A DNA stretch of 64,000 nucleotides, taken from Agrostemma githago. Taxonomy: Eukaryota; Streptophyta; Magnoliopsida; Caryophyllales; Caryophyllaceae. Shown piece after piece: positions 20,786 to 32,217 of the stretch (the first letter of the stretch is position 1; every line of letters begins with the position of its first letter). The stretch is from contig OY288256.1 of NCBI GenBank assembly GCA_958450325.1, forward strand, positions 52,098,953 to 52,162,952. The letters run 5' to 3'. The translations under genes and the position numbers were made by a program. The notes under the pieces are model-generated. The model had not been told where the DNA came from and ran no database searches. It saw only the letters and a list, made by a program, of their open reading frames with translations.

Positions 20786-21646
20786 TTAAATCAAATCCGG
20801 ACTCTCGGATGATGTTGTCAATTCAGCTTCTAAGGACTTAAGCTGATGTCCAGTATAGCCTTCAGTAGAGGCTTCACCCAGATCTTCATTACGTCGAAGA
20901 TCGTCTTCAATCCTAATGCCCATTTCGGTAAGCGTCATAAAGTTCGAAATGTCGGCGTACCTAAGATGGACGCGGTAGGAAGGTAGGAGGTTGTTGATGA
21001 ACGTCTCCACTAGTATCTTCTCGTTGGGCTTGTCTACCAACTTCACACTTTCGGCCCTCCACCTATGAAGGTACTTGGTGAAACCTTCTTTGGGCTCTTG
21101 GGCCATGACCTCCAGGGTGCGCATTGTGGTCTGGATCTCGGTATTATCAGCGTAATAACGAGCGAACTCTGTTGCCACATCATCCCATGTCTTGTATTTC
21201 TTGGAATCGAGCCGGTAGTACCAGGCTTTTGGATGCTTCTCGAGGGAAGCAGCGAACAGGTGCTTAAACATAGTGGATTTCACCCCCTTGATAGCCATGA
21301 ACTCCTTGAAAGCCCGAATGTGATGAACCGGGTCTTCAGTACCCTCAAACATCGGTATGCCCGTAAGGTTGAGGTTGGCGGGTAGCTCGTCATTCAGAGG
21401 CGAATAGGAACGAGCGTTTTCCGTATGGATCGAGTTATTTGTTGACAAATGGACCTGTTCTTCGAGTTTGCGAACGGCGCGGACCATTTCAGCTATGGGC
21501 CCAGTGGTTTCATTCCCGACCTTAGGAGTCCTTTGTTCCACGACACTCAAACGGGTGGCAATGGCAGTTTGGTCGGTCCTGATGGCTGTCAGTTGGGCCT
21601 CCATCTTAGCCAGTGAGGCGGTCAGTTGGTCCAAGGTTTCTTGCAT
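20786..21646 (-). CDS. gag: gag (capsid region) of Ogre-like copy C
   Basis: 286 codons, intact. Starts MQETLDQLT with a coiled-coil-like N-terminus (LTASLAKMEAQLTAIRTDQT). The capsid core includes FEGTEDPVHHIRAFKEFMAI, HLFAASLEKHPKAWYYRL and EGFTKYLHRWRAESVKLVDK. It represents a second gag subtype beside A and D: MQE... start, SKKYKTWDDVATEFARYY. A small indel removes the usual ..EDY stop, so the end reads TTSSESPDLI. No zinc knuckle or enzyme domain follows. The pre-start sequence TATTCTTACAG looks like a splice acceptor. Confidence 0.85.
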   Translation of the reverse strand: MQETLDQLTASLAKMEAQLTAIRTDQTAIATRLSVVEQRTPKVGNETTGPIAEMVRAVRKLEEQVHLSTNNSIHTENARSYSPLNDELPANLNLTGIPMFEGTEDPVHHIRAFKEFMAIKGVKSTMFKHLFAASLEKHPKAWYYRLDSKKYKTWDDVATEFARYYADNTEIQTTMRTLEVMAQEPKEGFTKYLHRWRAESVKLVDKPNEKILVETFINNLLPSYRVHLRYADISNFMTLTEMGIRIEDDLRRNEDLGEASTEGYTGHQLKSLEAELTTSSESPDLI

Positions 21647-23058
21647 TTTCTGGCGTCTGGTTACCGGTGGCCCGTCTGTAAGAATACCGTGTAATCAGAA
21701 GAGTTGCTTCGGAACTCAAGTACACCAAGGCATAGAAAATAGCGCGGGAGGAGAGACGACTCCAGTTTGACTCGGGTTAGACTCTCCTAAGACAAATGTG
21801 TAGGGTATGATCCTCGGAGTGACCGTGATTAATCGCTCTGTCGGAGAATAGCCCCCAAGTGAGACTAAGGACTCAGATAGGACTCAGATGGTGTGGCATC
21901 TAAGTGGCTCGAAAGTGGGGTACGTGAAACACGTGTAAGACATGACCCTTAGAGCAATCGTGATCGACCGCTCTGATGAAGGGTAGTCCCCAAGTGGGAT
22001 CGAATATTTGGTTAAGACTCGAGTGTCGGACGAGTGACCCTTAGACGTAAGGGTCACAAACCTTTTGTTATAGGGCTATGCCTTGTAAAAGGTTGACTCG
22101 GAAAAGACTCCTAGACGGGTGACTTGTGAAAGATGAGCCTCCTTTAGGATCCAGCCGTGTGGGCTGGGCCCTGTTCGAAAGGAGGTTCACGTGAGATATT
22201 CCCCAGACTTCTAGACTCAATTGTGTAGACGGGCCAACCCTTGCAGGAGTATGTCCTACGTAGGTGGGCCTTGCCTTAGTATAATAAGGCGGACTGGGAT
22301 AGGGAGGAAATCCGTGATATAAGATCAACGGAGTTTCGACGCTAGAAGACCTTGACGACTTATGACACGACCCGACACTGCTAAATACGGGAAGTCCTAA
22401 GAAAAGGAAGGTTTTGAAATTGAAGTTTTGAAAGCCCGAAAAAAAAATTCGGAGAACCGGCCCTTTTTCGAAAGAAAAACGGAAAAGGTGGACCGGGTTA
22501 CGGGTTTGAAAAAGTTTCGAAAAAAAAAATTCGAGTTTTGAAATGGGCATAATAGCGGCTAAAAATAGGCTATTTTGAGTAAAATCGTGGATCCTAAATT
22601 CGGTATATGTCCCGGGTTTTGAAAATTAGATATTTTGAAAAGGATGCAATTTTGAAGAAAAAAAAAAGACGGATTTTTGAAAGACGACTTGTAAATCAGG
22701 TAGCACGTAGTCATGGAAACAATATAATGACGCCATGTATGCACTAACTCTAAGTCTCGGTCAGTCTGTAAGGGTCTATACCAGTATACACAGCCTATCG
22801 AGAATCGGGGCGGACTTCCTAAGTCGAGTTAAGCTTAGAACATGCCGTAAAATCCATACGAATCATCTAATGGACACCTTCGACATATCCAATTTGGACT
22901 ACATCGATAGTATAGTGGGATGTCGGTCACCAGTACCGGCCCGGGAAAATATGCGGTTATGCATGAACCGTAAAACTAAAACGCGTATTGTACTAGTCAA
23001 ACGATTTCTATTCGAGTCTCACCCTGAGGATGCCAATGGTCAGTAACGCATCAGTTAA

Positions 23059-23076
23059 TCCCCAGCGGAGTCGCCA
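23059..23076 (-). promoter_or_regulatory. Primer-binding site (tRNA-Arg) of copy C
   Basis: On the minus strand TGGCGACTCCGCTGGGGA, complementary to the 3' end of plant tRNA-Arg(ACG). This is the primer usual for Ogre/Tat elements. Confidence 0.9.
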
Positions 23077-23079
23077 AAT

Positions 23080-25298
23080 TGTGGACATGACATAGGTCCA
23101 CCCCGACGCGGCCACGCGCGGGTTTGGGGAGGCGATTGAATCTCCATATGAGAAGGTCAAATTGAAATTTAAATCGAAGTTGGAGTCGCCACCGAATTTT
23201 ATGCTTATTCGGAACCGTTCGAGCCCACTCTATGTCGTAGTGGGCCGTATACAAAATACGGCCCATTTCCGATGTTAGAGTTTATTGGGCTCGTCCCTTT
23301 GCAGTTCGATACCGATGCCGACTTGATCGATTAATCGTATATTGAATGACTCTCGTTGCCAATGGTTTCGGACATCCGAAAACCACGGTTCTGAGTAAGG
23401 GGTGAGGGTACGTGTTGGGAAGTTCACTAAGAACACCCAACCCCGCCCGCACATTAGCGGCCTCTACTAGGATATCGAATGATTTTTTAATACGCGCGTT
23501 AGTAATACGATGAATGATATGCAAACATTGTTTTCCTAAACATGCGAGGAATTGAATGGGTTGCTAAGTCGGTTTAATGCATGAAAATTTAACGTCAAAG
23601 TTGTTTTAGCATATGAGATTCGTTTTAGTATAATAAAACAAATGAAAAAAAGATGAATTTGCTACAAAAGATGAACAAACAAGTTAATATCGAATTGTGA
23701 ATAAAAATATAGCAAATATGATGAATATGCGAGATCGAGAAAATATTAGTCGAAATCTGAAAATATTGCTAAAAGACGCGGTTTTGTATAAAAAATGATG
23801 TTCGAGAAAATAATAAAAAAACGGAAGACGAGCCGCGTTTCAGTCGGCCGCGCGGCTCGCCCGGGACGCATGCGACTCGCGTCCCAGCCTGTTTTCGAAA
23901 GCCGATTTTTGAAAATTCGATGCTTTTATTAAATCGCGTACAAATATTGCATAATTTATGCTCGACTTAATTTTGCGATATTCGTTATATTCAATATTCG
24001 ACTATGAAATCGATATTAAATACTCGGACTGATTTTTAGAAAAAGTTTTGTAAAATTGTTTTGAAAAGAATTTGAACGAAAAAGAGAAAAAAAAGATGTT
24101 AATTCTCTCCGCGTTAAAATCGTTGTATTTTGTAAAAAGATGTAACAATTTTTTAGCATCGACGAGATTTAATTTAATTCTTTTAATACGATATTCGACT
24201 ATAGAGTTGGTATCGTATTTTTAAGAATGTTTGTTATGTGAAAATAGTTTTAGTAATATCGATATTAGAAATAATAAAAAAAGCGACGAACGACCCATAA
24301 TAAAATTGATGACCGACGACCCGTAAGAAAAAGTGACGGACGAGAAAAGGAAGAAAAAACGAGGGAAGGACGAGAAGAAGAAGAAGAAGAAGAAGAAGAG
24401 AGAAAAAGAGAAGTCGGGTTTGATTTTGCACCCTCATCCTACATGCTTTGTGTGCTCGGATCGGGGCTCGTCGGAATGTGGCTAGGGCACGGGAGCGTCG
24501 AGTTAATGTCGGTGAGTTATGGTGGTTCATTTGGACGTGAAGGGTGACGGGTATCGGGGCCGTTTTCTTCGGGTTTTGGATGTACTATCGGTTTCTCGAT
24601 GCTAAGTGTAAGGAGTTTATGTTTATGTGTGAAGAGTTGATGTATGTGTATGATACGATGTGAATATTTCTGAATGAATTTTCAGTTGTGCAAGGGGTCT
24701 ATTTATAGGAATATTCCCGACCTTGGCTAGGAGAAGTGTTTGGATTAGAACTACCGCTTAGGATAGGAAACGTAAGAAGCTGAGAAGAACGAGAATTCCG
24801 TTTACTTGGCAAAGAAGAAAGGGAATCTCGGCTGGTATGGGCTGCTCGGCCGAGTGTCCTAGCTCGGTCGAGTGTTCGATTCGGTTTTCGGATAGAATTC
24901 CTACTTGAGATCGAATCCTATCCTTAACGGATTTGTTTAATATTTTGTGTAGCTGATTTTTTGTAGTATTGGAGCCCGAATCAGCCATGTGAGGTGTCAC
25001 GGCTGACTCGCGTGTCTCGAGAATATTTTTGACCGGGTTTTGACTCGGTCGCTAAAAGACAGTTTTACCCCTGGTGTTGGAATCGACCCAAATTAGTCTT
25101 ATTTGACTCGAAACGACCCACTGGGCCTGATTTTGAGGTTGGTTTTGTGAGATATGTACTCCGTAAAAAGCTCAAGCCAAATGCCAATGATTTTGAGCCC
25201 GTTTCCGAGTATGTTAAAGCACGTTTGCGTCCGATCATCATCGGGTGTTTGTCGAGAACTGCTATAGACACCTGGCAGTCAAAATGTGGGTGTCTACA
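23080..25298 (-). repeat. 5' LTR of copy C
   Basis: 2219 bp. Starts TGTAGACACCCACATTTTGA at 25298 and ends ..CATGTCCACA at 23080. TATA box (minus) at 24717-24711. CTCGGCCGAG and CTCGGTCGAG palindromes lie 130-160 bp upstream of the TATA box (about 24843-24875). A (GAA)n-like tract at 24370-24400 has a counterpart in the other LTRs. Confidence 0.9.
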
Positions 25299-25334
25299 GA
25301 GGTGAACGGAGTATGGGACCCCTAATTTAATACC

Positions 25335-25697
25335 TTTAATCCCGGATGGAGAGACCATCCCAACATGAGGTGGAGAACTCGTCAAGGAGACCAACTAATT
25401 ACTCTAGGAAATCAAGTTGGTCAACCGAAACAACAATTCTTTGCTAAGCAACAAGTTCCTAACACGGTTCCTACTCCGCCTCCACCTAGTGGTCAAATGT
25501 CCACCGAAGATATGATACGTGCTTTGGTTGCTAATCAAGCTACAGTTACGAGTCAAATGTCCAATCTCCAAGCTACGGTTCTTCAAAATCACACGGAGAA
25601 CAAAGCTAGCATTCAAAATTTGGAAGTTCAAATGGGTCAAATGGCGACCGCCATTGGTAGGTTGGAGGCTCGAGATTCGGGGAAACTACCTAGTTAA
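25335..25697 (+). pseudogene. gag: Athila-like gag, C-terminal part
   Basis: The frame reads GWRDHPNMRWRTRQGD, then PPPPSGQMSTEDMIRALVAN and SIQNLEVQMGQMATAIGRLE, the usual C-terminal signature of Athila gag (coiled-coil region before the protease). The N-terminus is lost at the Ogre-like insertion (25298). An in-frame TAA at 25323 and another at 25695-25697 interrupt it; after the second, the same frame continues into the protease. The second stop sits where Athila proteins usually read ..LPSQT, so a CAA to TAA change is likely. Confidence 0.75.
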
Positions 25698-25718
25698 ACC
25701 ATTCTTTCGAAGGAAAAC

Positions 25719-26702
25719 GTGAGTGCAGTATCTTTAAGGAATGGGAGACAATTGGTGGAGGCCGATAAGCCGAAGAGGAAGGCCAAAGAAGCTGTGGTTC
25801 AAGAAGAGGAGCTAGTGATCGAGGAAGGTGAGGAAACTCCAAATGTGCAAGAGAAGGAGTTAATTACTCCTATCATACCGGTGGCAGAACCGGATGTTCC
25901 TTTTCCCGAGGCACTCAAGAGGACCCGTCGTTATGAGCACGACAAGGATATCTACGAGGTATTTGAAAAGTGCGAGGTAAACATTCCCCTTCTTAATCTT
26001 TTAAAGAGTATTCCTAAATATGCTAAATTCTTAAAGGAATTGTGTACTATTAAAAGGAATAACAAATCGAAGGGAACTAAGAAAGGGAAGGTTAGTGAAT
26101 ATGTGTCGGCTATTTATCAAAAGAAATTACCCCCTAAATGTGGCGACCCGGGCATGTTTACTATACCTTGCACCATAGGGGATATATTGTTTGACAAGTC
26201 TATGTTAGATTTAGGAGCTTCCATTAATATGATCCCTCTTTCTATCTACGAATCTCTTAGACTTGGTCCTATGAGGGAAACAGGGAAAGTAGTGCAACTA
26301 GCGGATCGATCGAGTGTCTATCCTAAGGGAGTTGTAGAGAATGTTCTAGTTAAAGTTGATAAGTTGGTCTTTCCGGCCGATTTTTATGTTTTGGACATGG
26401 AACATGACTATATTGCAACTCCTATCATTCTAGGACGACCGTTCTTAAAGACCGCGGGAACAAAAATCGATGTCCCTAATGGTTCACTTAGCATGGAATT
26501 TGAGGGTAGAGTCGTTAAATTCGACATAAATAAACCTAGTTCTCACTCTCCGAAAGACAATACCTTGTGTCGTGTTGATATTTTTGATCATTTATCTCCT
26601 AACTCACAAGAAGAAGTGGTGAAATCGGTTCCTAAACCGATTTCGTTGACCTCTTCTAGCAAGGAATTGTTGTTTAAACATGTGCAGGAATCTTCTTCTT
26701 AG
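25719..26702 (+). CDS. Athila-like aspartic protease region
   Basis: About 327 codons in the same frame as the gag fragment. It opens VSAVSLRNGRQLVE, then PFPEALKRTRRYEHDKDIYE, INIPLLNLL-type text and YAKFLKEL. The protease has LPPKCGDPGMFTIPCTIG, the active-site motif LDLGASINMIPLS, VQLADRSSVYPKG, VLVKVDKLVFPADFYVLDME and ILGRPFLKTAGTKID. RT and integrase should follow but do not; the frame stops after a further Ser-rich tail. This suggests a pol-less, non-autonomous Athila derivative. No ATG is needed because gag and pro are one frame. Confidence 0.8.
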   Translation: MSAVSLRNGRQLVEADKPKRKAKEAVVQEEELVIEEGEETPNVQEKELITPIIPVAEPDVPFPEALKRTRRYEHDKDIYEVFEKCEVNIPLLNLLKSIPKYAKFLKELCTIKRNNKSKGTKKGKVSEYVSAIYQKKLPPKCGDPGMFTIPCTIGDILFDKSMLDLGASINMIPLSIYESLRLGPMRETGKVVQLADRSSVYPKGVVENVLVKVDKLVFPADFYVLDMEHDYIATPIILGRPFLKTAGTKIDVPNGSLSMEFEGRVVKFDINKPSSHSPKDNTLCRVDIFDHLSPNSQEEVVKSVPKPISLTSSSKELLFKHVQESSS

Positions 26703-28993
26703 GGACCCAAGTGTGTCATTCTTTGGGAGTCGCGTAAGGATGCGGAGTTAAACAAAAGTAAAACGAGGTCATGGTTCGATCAGTGGATGGTTCGGAAGAG
26801 CTCAAGCAAGCGTCCAACGGTCTTGCAATTTCAAAATGGAAAAGTGAAAGATGTAGTCGGCATAAGACTTAACCCGACTCGTGAAGGGAGTAATGAATCA
26901 GGTGTCGGGAGAAGCAAGCTCTCGGACATGACGATTTCTACCTAACCTCCGTCTCAGTCGAGCGAACGACTTTAAACAAAAGCGCTTCCGGGAGGCAACC
27001 CGCTTTGTAGATTTTTGTAAAATTTTATTTTACGGGTCATAGGTCGTAGTATTAATTTCGTTGTTTTTCTTAATCATTTGTTTTTCTTAAACTTAGTTTT
27101 TATTACTAACTTTTAATGTTCTAATAGGAGAAAGCGTCGATTTTTCAGGAGATGGGGCGACTAGCATGGGTCTTGGGCGACTAGCATGGAAACCGCTCGA
27201 AATCAAAGAAAATTAAAGAAAAAGGGACGGATTTTCAGGCATCCGCGCGAGTCGCGCAGACCCTAGGCGAGGCGCGCACTCCCTCTACTGTAGCAGGTCA
27301 GTTTTCTTATTTTTCAAAAAAAAAAATCCAAAAAATCAAAAAAAAAAAAAAAAACGTACAGCTTTTTCCCCATCTTCCTCCTCCCCATCCCCTTCTTCAA
27401 ATCAAATCTCCACTAATCCTTAACTTCATTATCTCCATTCATCCTCTCTAATTTCACCAAGCAAATCTTCATGACCCCAATCTTATTATTTGAACAACAA
27501 TTGCTCCTCATTCCTCCATCCCACTCATCTCCATCCTTTAATCCCATAATCGAATATCCCTTTCCTCTGAAAAACGCACTGTGAGGATCGCCGGACGTCT
27601 TTCAGTCGCCGCCGGTCGGTCCCTGTGTCGTTCCAGGTCGTCGATTGTGTCACAACTCACTTTCGAGTTGCCTGAAAACCCTTGAAATTGGGGTTTGGTT
27701 TCGCCTCAGAAGTTCCGGCTAATAGGGTTAGGCGTCCAGTCGGCCTATTCGTGGGAATATCCGGCGTGTCTAGAGTTATGTGTCTCAGAGTGCGTGAGTA
27801 GGTTCCGTTTATGCTCAGAACGGAGCGTGTGGCCTGAGCTCGGCCAGCCGTGGTGTAAGAATCAGTCGGAGTACAGCAACTTTCGTGGATTGGGTATGAA
27901 TTCTGGCCTTTTATTTATACTTCGTCATAAATTAGTTTGATTTGGGTCGATTTGGTGGTCTATTTAGTGTTGGTTGTTGACGGGTTGATAGTCAGCTTCT
28001 TTTAGCCGAATTACTTGGTTCTGATGTTGCTGATGGTGTTGGCCGGATTTAGAATTGTTGTCGGTTCCGTCGTTAGTCTTTTTGATTAGCCATGCTCGTT
28101 TTTGTTCGGGGAGTGACAGGAATTGCCCATAGGTTGTGTGCTGTAGTCAAGTTCTATGTTATAGTGACGAAGTTTGCTCGCTATTCTCGATATTTATTTT
28201 GATTCCTACTGTTTGTCATGCGACATTGTGATGGCTATGATGGATTTGTTCATCGATGTTGGAAATCCCTTCCTCCGTTTATTGTTTCTATCTGTGTCCT
28301 TTATCTCTCGCCTTGAGGACAATGCTCGGAATAAGCGTGGGGAGGGAAATCTATTTGTCTTGTCGCTGTAATCGTCTTTTATGTGAGGAAAAAAATGAAA
28401 GCTAGAGTGAAAATCCGCAAGGGCGGACGCTCTAGGCAAAATGAGGGAATTAGGAAAAAAATTCACATTACTTTCTCCATTCTTGGTGTTGGTGTCATAA
28501 GAAGGGTGAAATAGAAGGTCGGTCGGGTAGGATTAGTGGTAAAGGTGAGAAGAATCGCGGTGCGGAGTGAAGTGATTGCATCTTATTTATGCGATTGGAT
28601 GTAATTGTTTGATCATTTGGCGATTAGAGGCGATTAGGTAATTCACATGGTTTGGTGTTGTATTGGTTGTGATCATTATTGATGTATTTTTGTTATTATT
28701 TGAAACCGTGTGAATCTGTGTTAGGATTGGAGCGATAAGGGGCGTTAGAGTTTGGCATTAGCTTCTATTAATTTATGATGTCCTGTTGTCGTGATGATAA
28801 TTCTAGAGTTGATGATATTTTGTCGGTGACATATATTGGTAACATATGTTGTTACATGAGGGAGTTTGAAGGAAGGTGAGCGAGGGCCGTGAGAGTAATG
28901 TTTTTCCCGCACATTTGGACTTGTGATGGTTGTTTTTATTGTGTTCTTCGAGTTTTACTCGAGGACGAGTAAAGGTTCAAGCGTGGGGATATT
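26703..28993 (+). other. Athila-like 3' non-coding region
   Basis: Contains AAAGCGCTTCCGGGAGGCAA at about 26978, a motif usual just after pol in Athila elements. It also has a GC-rich palindrome block (CGCGCGAGTCGCGC...GGCGAGGCGCGC, 27241-27283), A-runs (27318-27353) and, at the end, CTCGAGGACGAGTAAAGGTT before the polypurine tract (GCGTGGGGATA). Only short, non-homologous ORFs are present; I do not see an env-like gene. Confidence 0.6.
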
Positions 28994-30206
28994 TGATAAA
29001 TCGTATTTAGTACGGGTCAGAAGCGTCGATTTATGAGTATATTTGGTGACGTGATAATGGTTTTGGGCTTAATTGGGGAGAATTCTCATTTTACGATATT
29101 AATTGTAATTGAGAATAATTATGTGATTTAATTGAAGCATGAAAGCGGAAAGCCCAAGCGAAGCCGGAGAACCGACAGTCTCGACGGACTCGTGCTACTC
29201 GGAAAGTGAGACGGAACTTGAGTCGCTTTAGGTTCCGTAACAACTTAATATTTATTAGGATTATTATATTTTATTATTAGCTTTTGGTAATTATTAGACT
29301 TTCCTATTATTATTAGACTACTATTATTACTAGTTTATATAGTCATTACTATTATTAGTTTCGAATTATTATTCAGATTATTCCATCAAGTTGAACGTTC
29401 ACCCTAATTTTCTTCAAGACTATGTGTAACTAATTTCTTATCTCGGTTCAAGACATTGAAGCGCTTAATTATCGGTTGTGAGTTTGAAAGTTCTTATTTT
29501 TATTCTTGATTATTGATTAATTGCTCAGTTTAATTATATGAATGTTGTTATTGATTTCTAGAGTGATCAACTAGTTTTCTATTTCATCGTTCTATTGTTA
29601 GTTTTGTTAATTGAACAGGATTTGTTGATTAACTTGACCTGAGTAACATCTAAGACTTAATTATTGAACGGGATTCGTTGATATTAAGACTTAGGAGCAA
29701 TTATCATAGATTTATAGCACAACTGGATTGTATGTGTTTATTTATCTCTTTATCGAATTCTCTATATATTAATGCTGTTGTTGAATTAAATCTAGAACTG
29801 GATTATTTAGGTTGTTTAACAGTTAGGACTGATTAAGAACGGGATACGTTTTAATTAGTTATTCATAAGGAGAATTAGAATCTTTGATTCACGATAAGGT
29901 AGTCAAGAATAATAATTTGAACCGGATTTCGATGATCAATTGTGATTAAGTTGTGGATTTGTACTTGACCCGAGACCTTTTTACTCGTTTGATTTACTTA
30001 AAGTTTTCATCTTTATTAGATTTAATTGTTAGATATTCATCCAAAATCCCCTCTTTCATATTGTTTAATTAATTAGTTATTTATCGTTCTACATTAGTAC
30101 GCAGTTATAGTTAAACCAATTCTCTGTGGGTTCGACGCTTATTTCTACTATACTATTATTTAGTATTCCGATTTAAGTGATTATAAATTGTAATTTGAGA
30201 CATACG
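28994..30206 (+). repeat. 3' LTR of the Athila-like element
   Basis: TGATAAATCGTATTTAGTAC to ..GAGACATACG. Partner of 14326-15541. 30207-30791 to its right shows no gene or repeat that I recognise. Confidence 0.85.
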
Positions 30207-30791
30207 ATTTTCTCGTGTCCCTCATAACATTAACCAACTCACAATCGAGTGACCCAACTAACACCTCTTTTGACACTGATATTTTTCCCAAAGTAAAATA
30301 AAACCAAGTCCAAACCTGATAGACCATGGAAAATTTGTCTAGGATGCCCTTTAACGCGTATTAATTGGTAATGTGGGATCGGATCAAAGTATGTATGCAT
30401 ATGCAAGGTTGGCAAAGAGTGGTGTATCGTGTATAGACTATAGTTATATGGTTTTTATTGGAGGCAAAGGAATTCAAAGTAACGTGCACCCAATTCAACT
30501 TTCACCTGCTTCTTTGTTCATAGCACTAAGACGGAATTTCAGCAACATTTTTTATGACACACAAACTTATGTACAGTATATGTTTATGCATGTGATCAAT
30601 CATAAGTATATATTATCTCACTCAATAATCATTTTTGATGTCTTAATTATTATTGCTATATACTCCCTATCATTAATGTTAGGGATGTTGATTATGGAGC
30701 ATATTGGGATATGAGATTTTACCCTTTTGTACACTTATAATCAGTTTGGTCCTTTTGTATATTATGAAACTTAATTATTTGATAACTTTAA

Positions 30792-32217
30792 GGGGCGTTT
30801 GATTTGCGGTTGGGAAAGGATATGAGATTAGGAAAGGGAAATAAGGGGAAAGAAAAAAAGATTACCCTCCATTTAACTTGTTTGGTTCAATCTTGGAAAT
30901 GAATGATATTACCCTGATTCCCTTTGTGGTTGTTTGGTTACAACTAAGAATCAATTTTTTTTAACGTGTTTTCCTTATTATTTCCGTTTACCTTGTTTTT
31001 TCAATATTATTTTTCATCAACTTTTTTCTACTATTTTTTTAACTTACAAAAAACATATATTCTTGTCATATTGAATAACAAAAAAATTAATTATGCCAAT
31101 CACACATAGAATAAAATCAAAATCTTCCCTACTCAAAGAAAGACCATTACGAACCATTTCTAAAAAAGAATAGTCAAAAACTATAATGTCATGGTGAAAA
31201 CTCGGGTGACAACTATAGTCAAAAATTACCGTGGCTATCGAACACCACAATAATTTATAGAATAAAAAAACTATAGATTATAGTGGTGTGCGGGTAAATG
31301 TACCTTAATTTAAAGTACAAGGTGACTAGTAGACCTGTCATATGGGTCGGATGGATCGAGTCTTGGGTCGGGTCAGAATACGGATCGGGTCGTATATGGG
31401 TCGAGTTATACAAACTACGGGTCGGGTTAGGGTCGGAATACGGGTTAGAAATAGTTCTGAACACCTAATTTTTTTATCCTTTTAAGTCAAAAAATATTTT
31501 TAATATTAAGTTTTTTTTAATAGTATTACTATTATTATACTCTTTAATTATAATGTTTATATTTAAAAAATATTAAAATTATTTTTTAAAATTATTTAAT
31601 AATTATTTATTATTAAATGATTAAAAATTTTATTAAATTGAATATTTTTCATCTTTGTGATTTAAAATATTGAAAGTATTTTTTTTTATTATAAACAAAA
31701 ATATAATATTTAAATATTAATATTTTATTAATTTTGATAAATTATCGTTGTCCTAACAGGTCGACCCAGGCGGGTTGGGTTTCGATCCCAAATTAACGTG
31801 TCATATGGGTTCGGTCAAATGGGTTACGGGTCGAAAAAAACGGGTTCATGACCCTAGAAAACGGATCAGACAAGTCGAGTTTTCGGATCGGATCATATTT
31901 TGACAAGTCTAGTGATCAGTACATGCGGTGATAGGTGGACGTTGGTGGTGGGAGATCGGAGGTGGAAGGTTGAAGGTCGGAGGCGTAACAGCAGTTATGA
32001 GAACATTATAGATCAAGAGGGAGATATAAGGATGGGGTGATGGGAGGGAAATGAAATTCTAAACCCTTGGGGGTAGGGGTTTCAATTTAGATGGGTATGG
32101 GGTTTACTTGTCAAATGGGGGAAGGGTTTCATTAATTGACCCAAACAAACATGTACAAAGGGAATTATTAAGTTTGTTTCCCTTACCTTTCCCGAAACCC
32201 TCAAACCAAACGACCCC
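30792..32217. mobile_element. PIF/Harbinger-like MITE
   Basis: Ends GGGGCGTTTGATTTGCGGTT at the left and, as reverse complement, GGGGTCGTTTGGTTTGAGGG at the right. The target duplication is TAA (30789-30791 and 32218-32220). There is no transposase. About 840 bp remain after removing the nested hAT MITE. 32221-33232 shows no gene. Confidence 0.75.
31330..31911. mobile_element. hAT-type MITE nested in the Harbinger-like element
   Basis: Termini TAGACCTGTCATATGGG and, as reverse complement, TAGACTTGTCAAAATATG. Flanks GTGACTAG (31322-31329) and GTGATCAG (31912-31919) are an 8-bp duplication with two differences. The inside is very AT-rich between two GGGTCGG-type arms (31342-31450 and 31757-31890). 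Confidence 0.75.

Larger units (their letters stand above)
17873..25298 (-). mobile_element. Copy C: Ogre/Tat-like gag-only element (minus strand), 3' LTR truncated
   Basis: Reading from right to left: 5' LTR 25298-23080, primer site 23076-23059, leader, gag 21646-20786, a long non-coding region, polypurine tract about 18348-18333, then only the first 460 bp of the 3' LTR (18332 to about 17873) before the inverted fragment P. The internal part is 4747 bp. Confidence 0.88.
14326..30206 (+). mobile_element. Athila-like Ty3/gypsy element lacking pol, with nested insertions
   Basis: LTRs of about 1.2 kb at both ends, a primer site TGGCGCCATTACCGGGGA, a gag C-terminus and an Athila-type protease define the element. 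I see no RT, RNase H or integrase between the protease (ends 26702) and the 3' region. The stretch 15617-25298 is foreign Ogre-like sequence, and the Athila leader and gag N-terminus are missing there. The 8-mer ATTTTCTC occurs just outside both ends (14318-14325 and 30207-30214). The exact LTR termini are uncertain by a few bases, so I do not call this a confirmed target duplication. Confidence 0.8.

Noticed and set aside
27695..28371. Possible env-like gene in the Athila 3' region
   Set aside because: Only short frames without signal peptide, membrane helix or coiled coil.
30373..30714. ORF of 113 codons right of the Athila element
   Set aside because: AT-rich with a hydrophobic end, no homology that I recognise and no supporting promoter or splice context.
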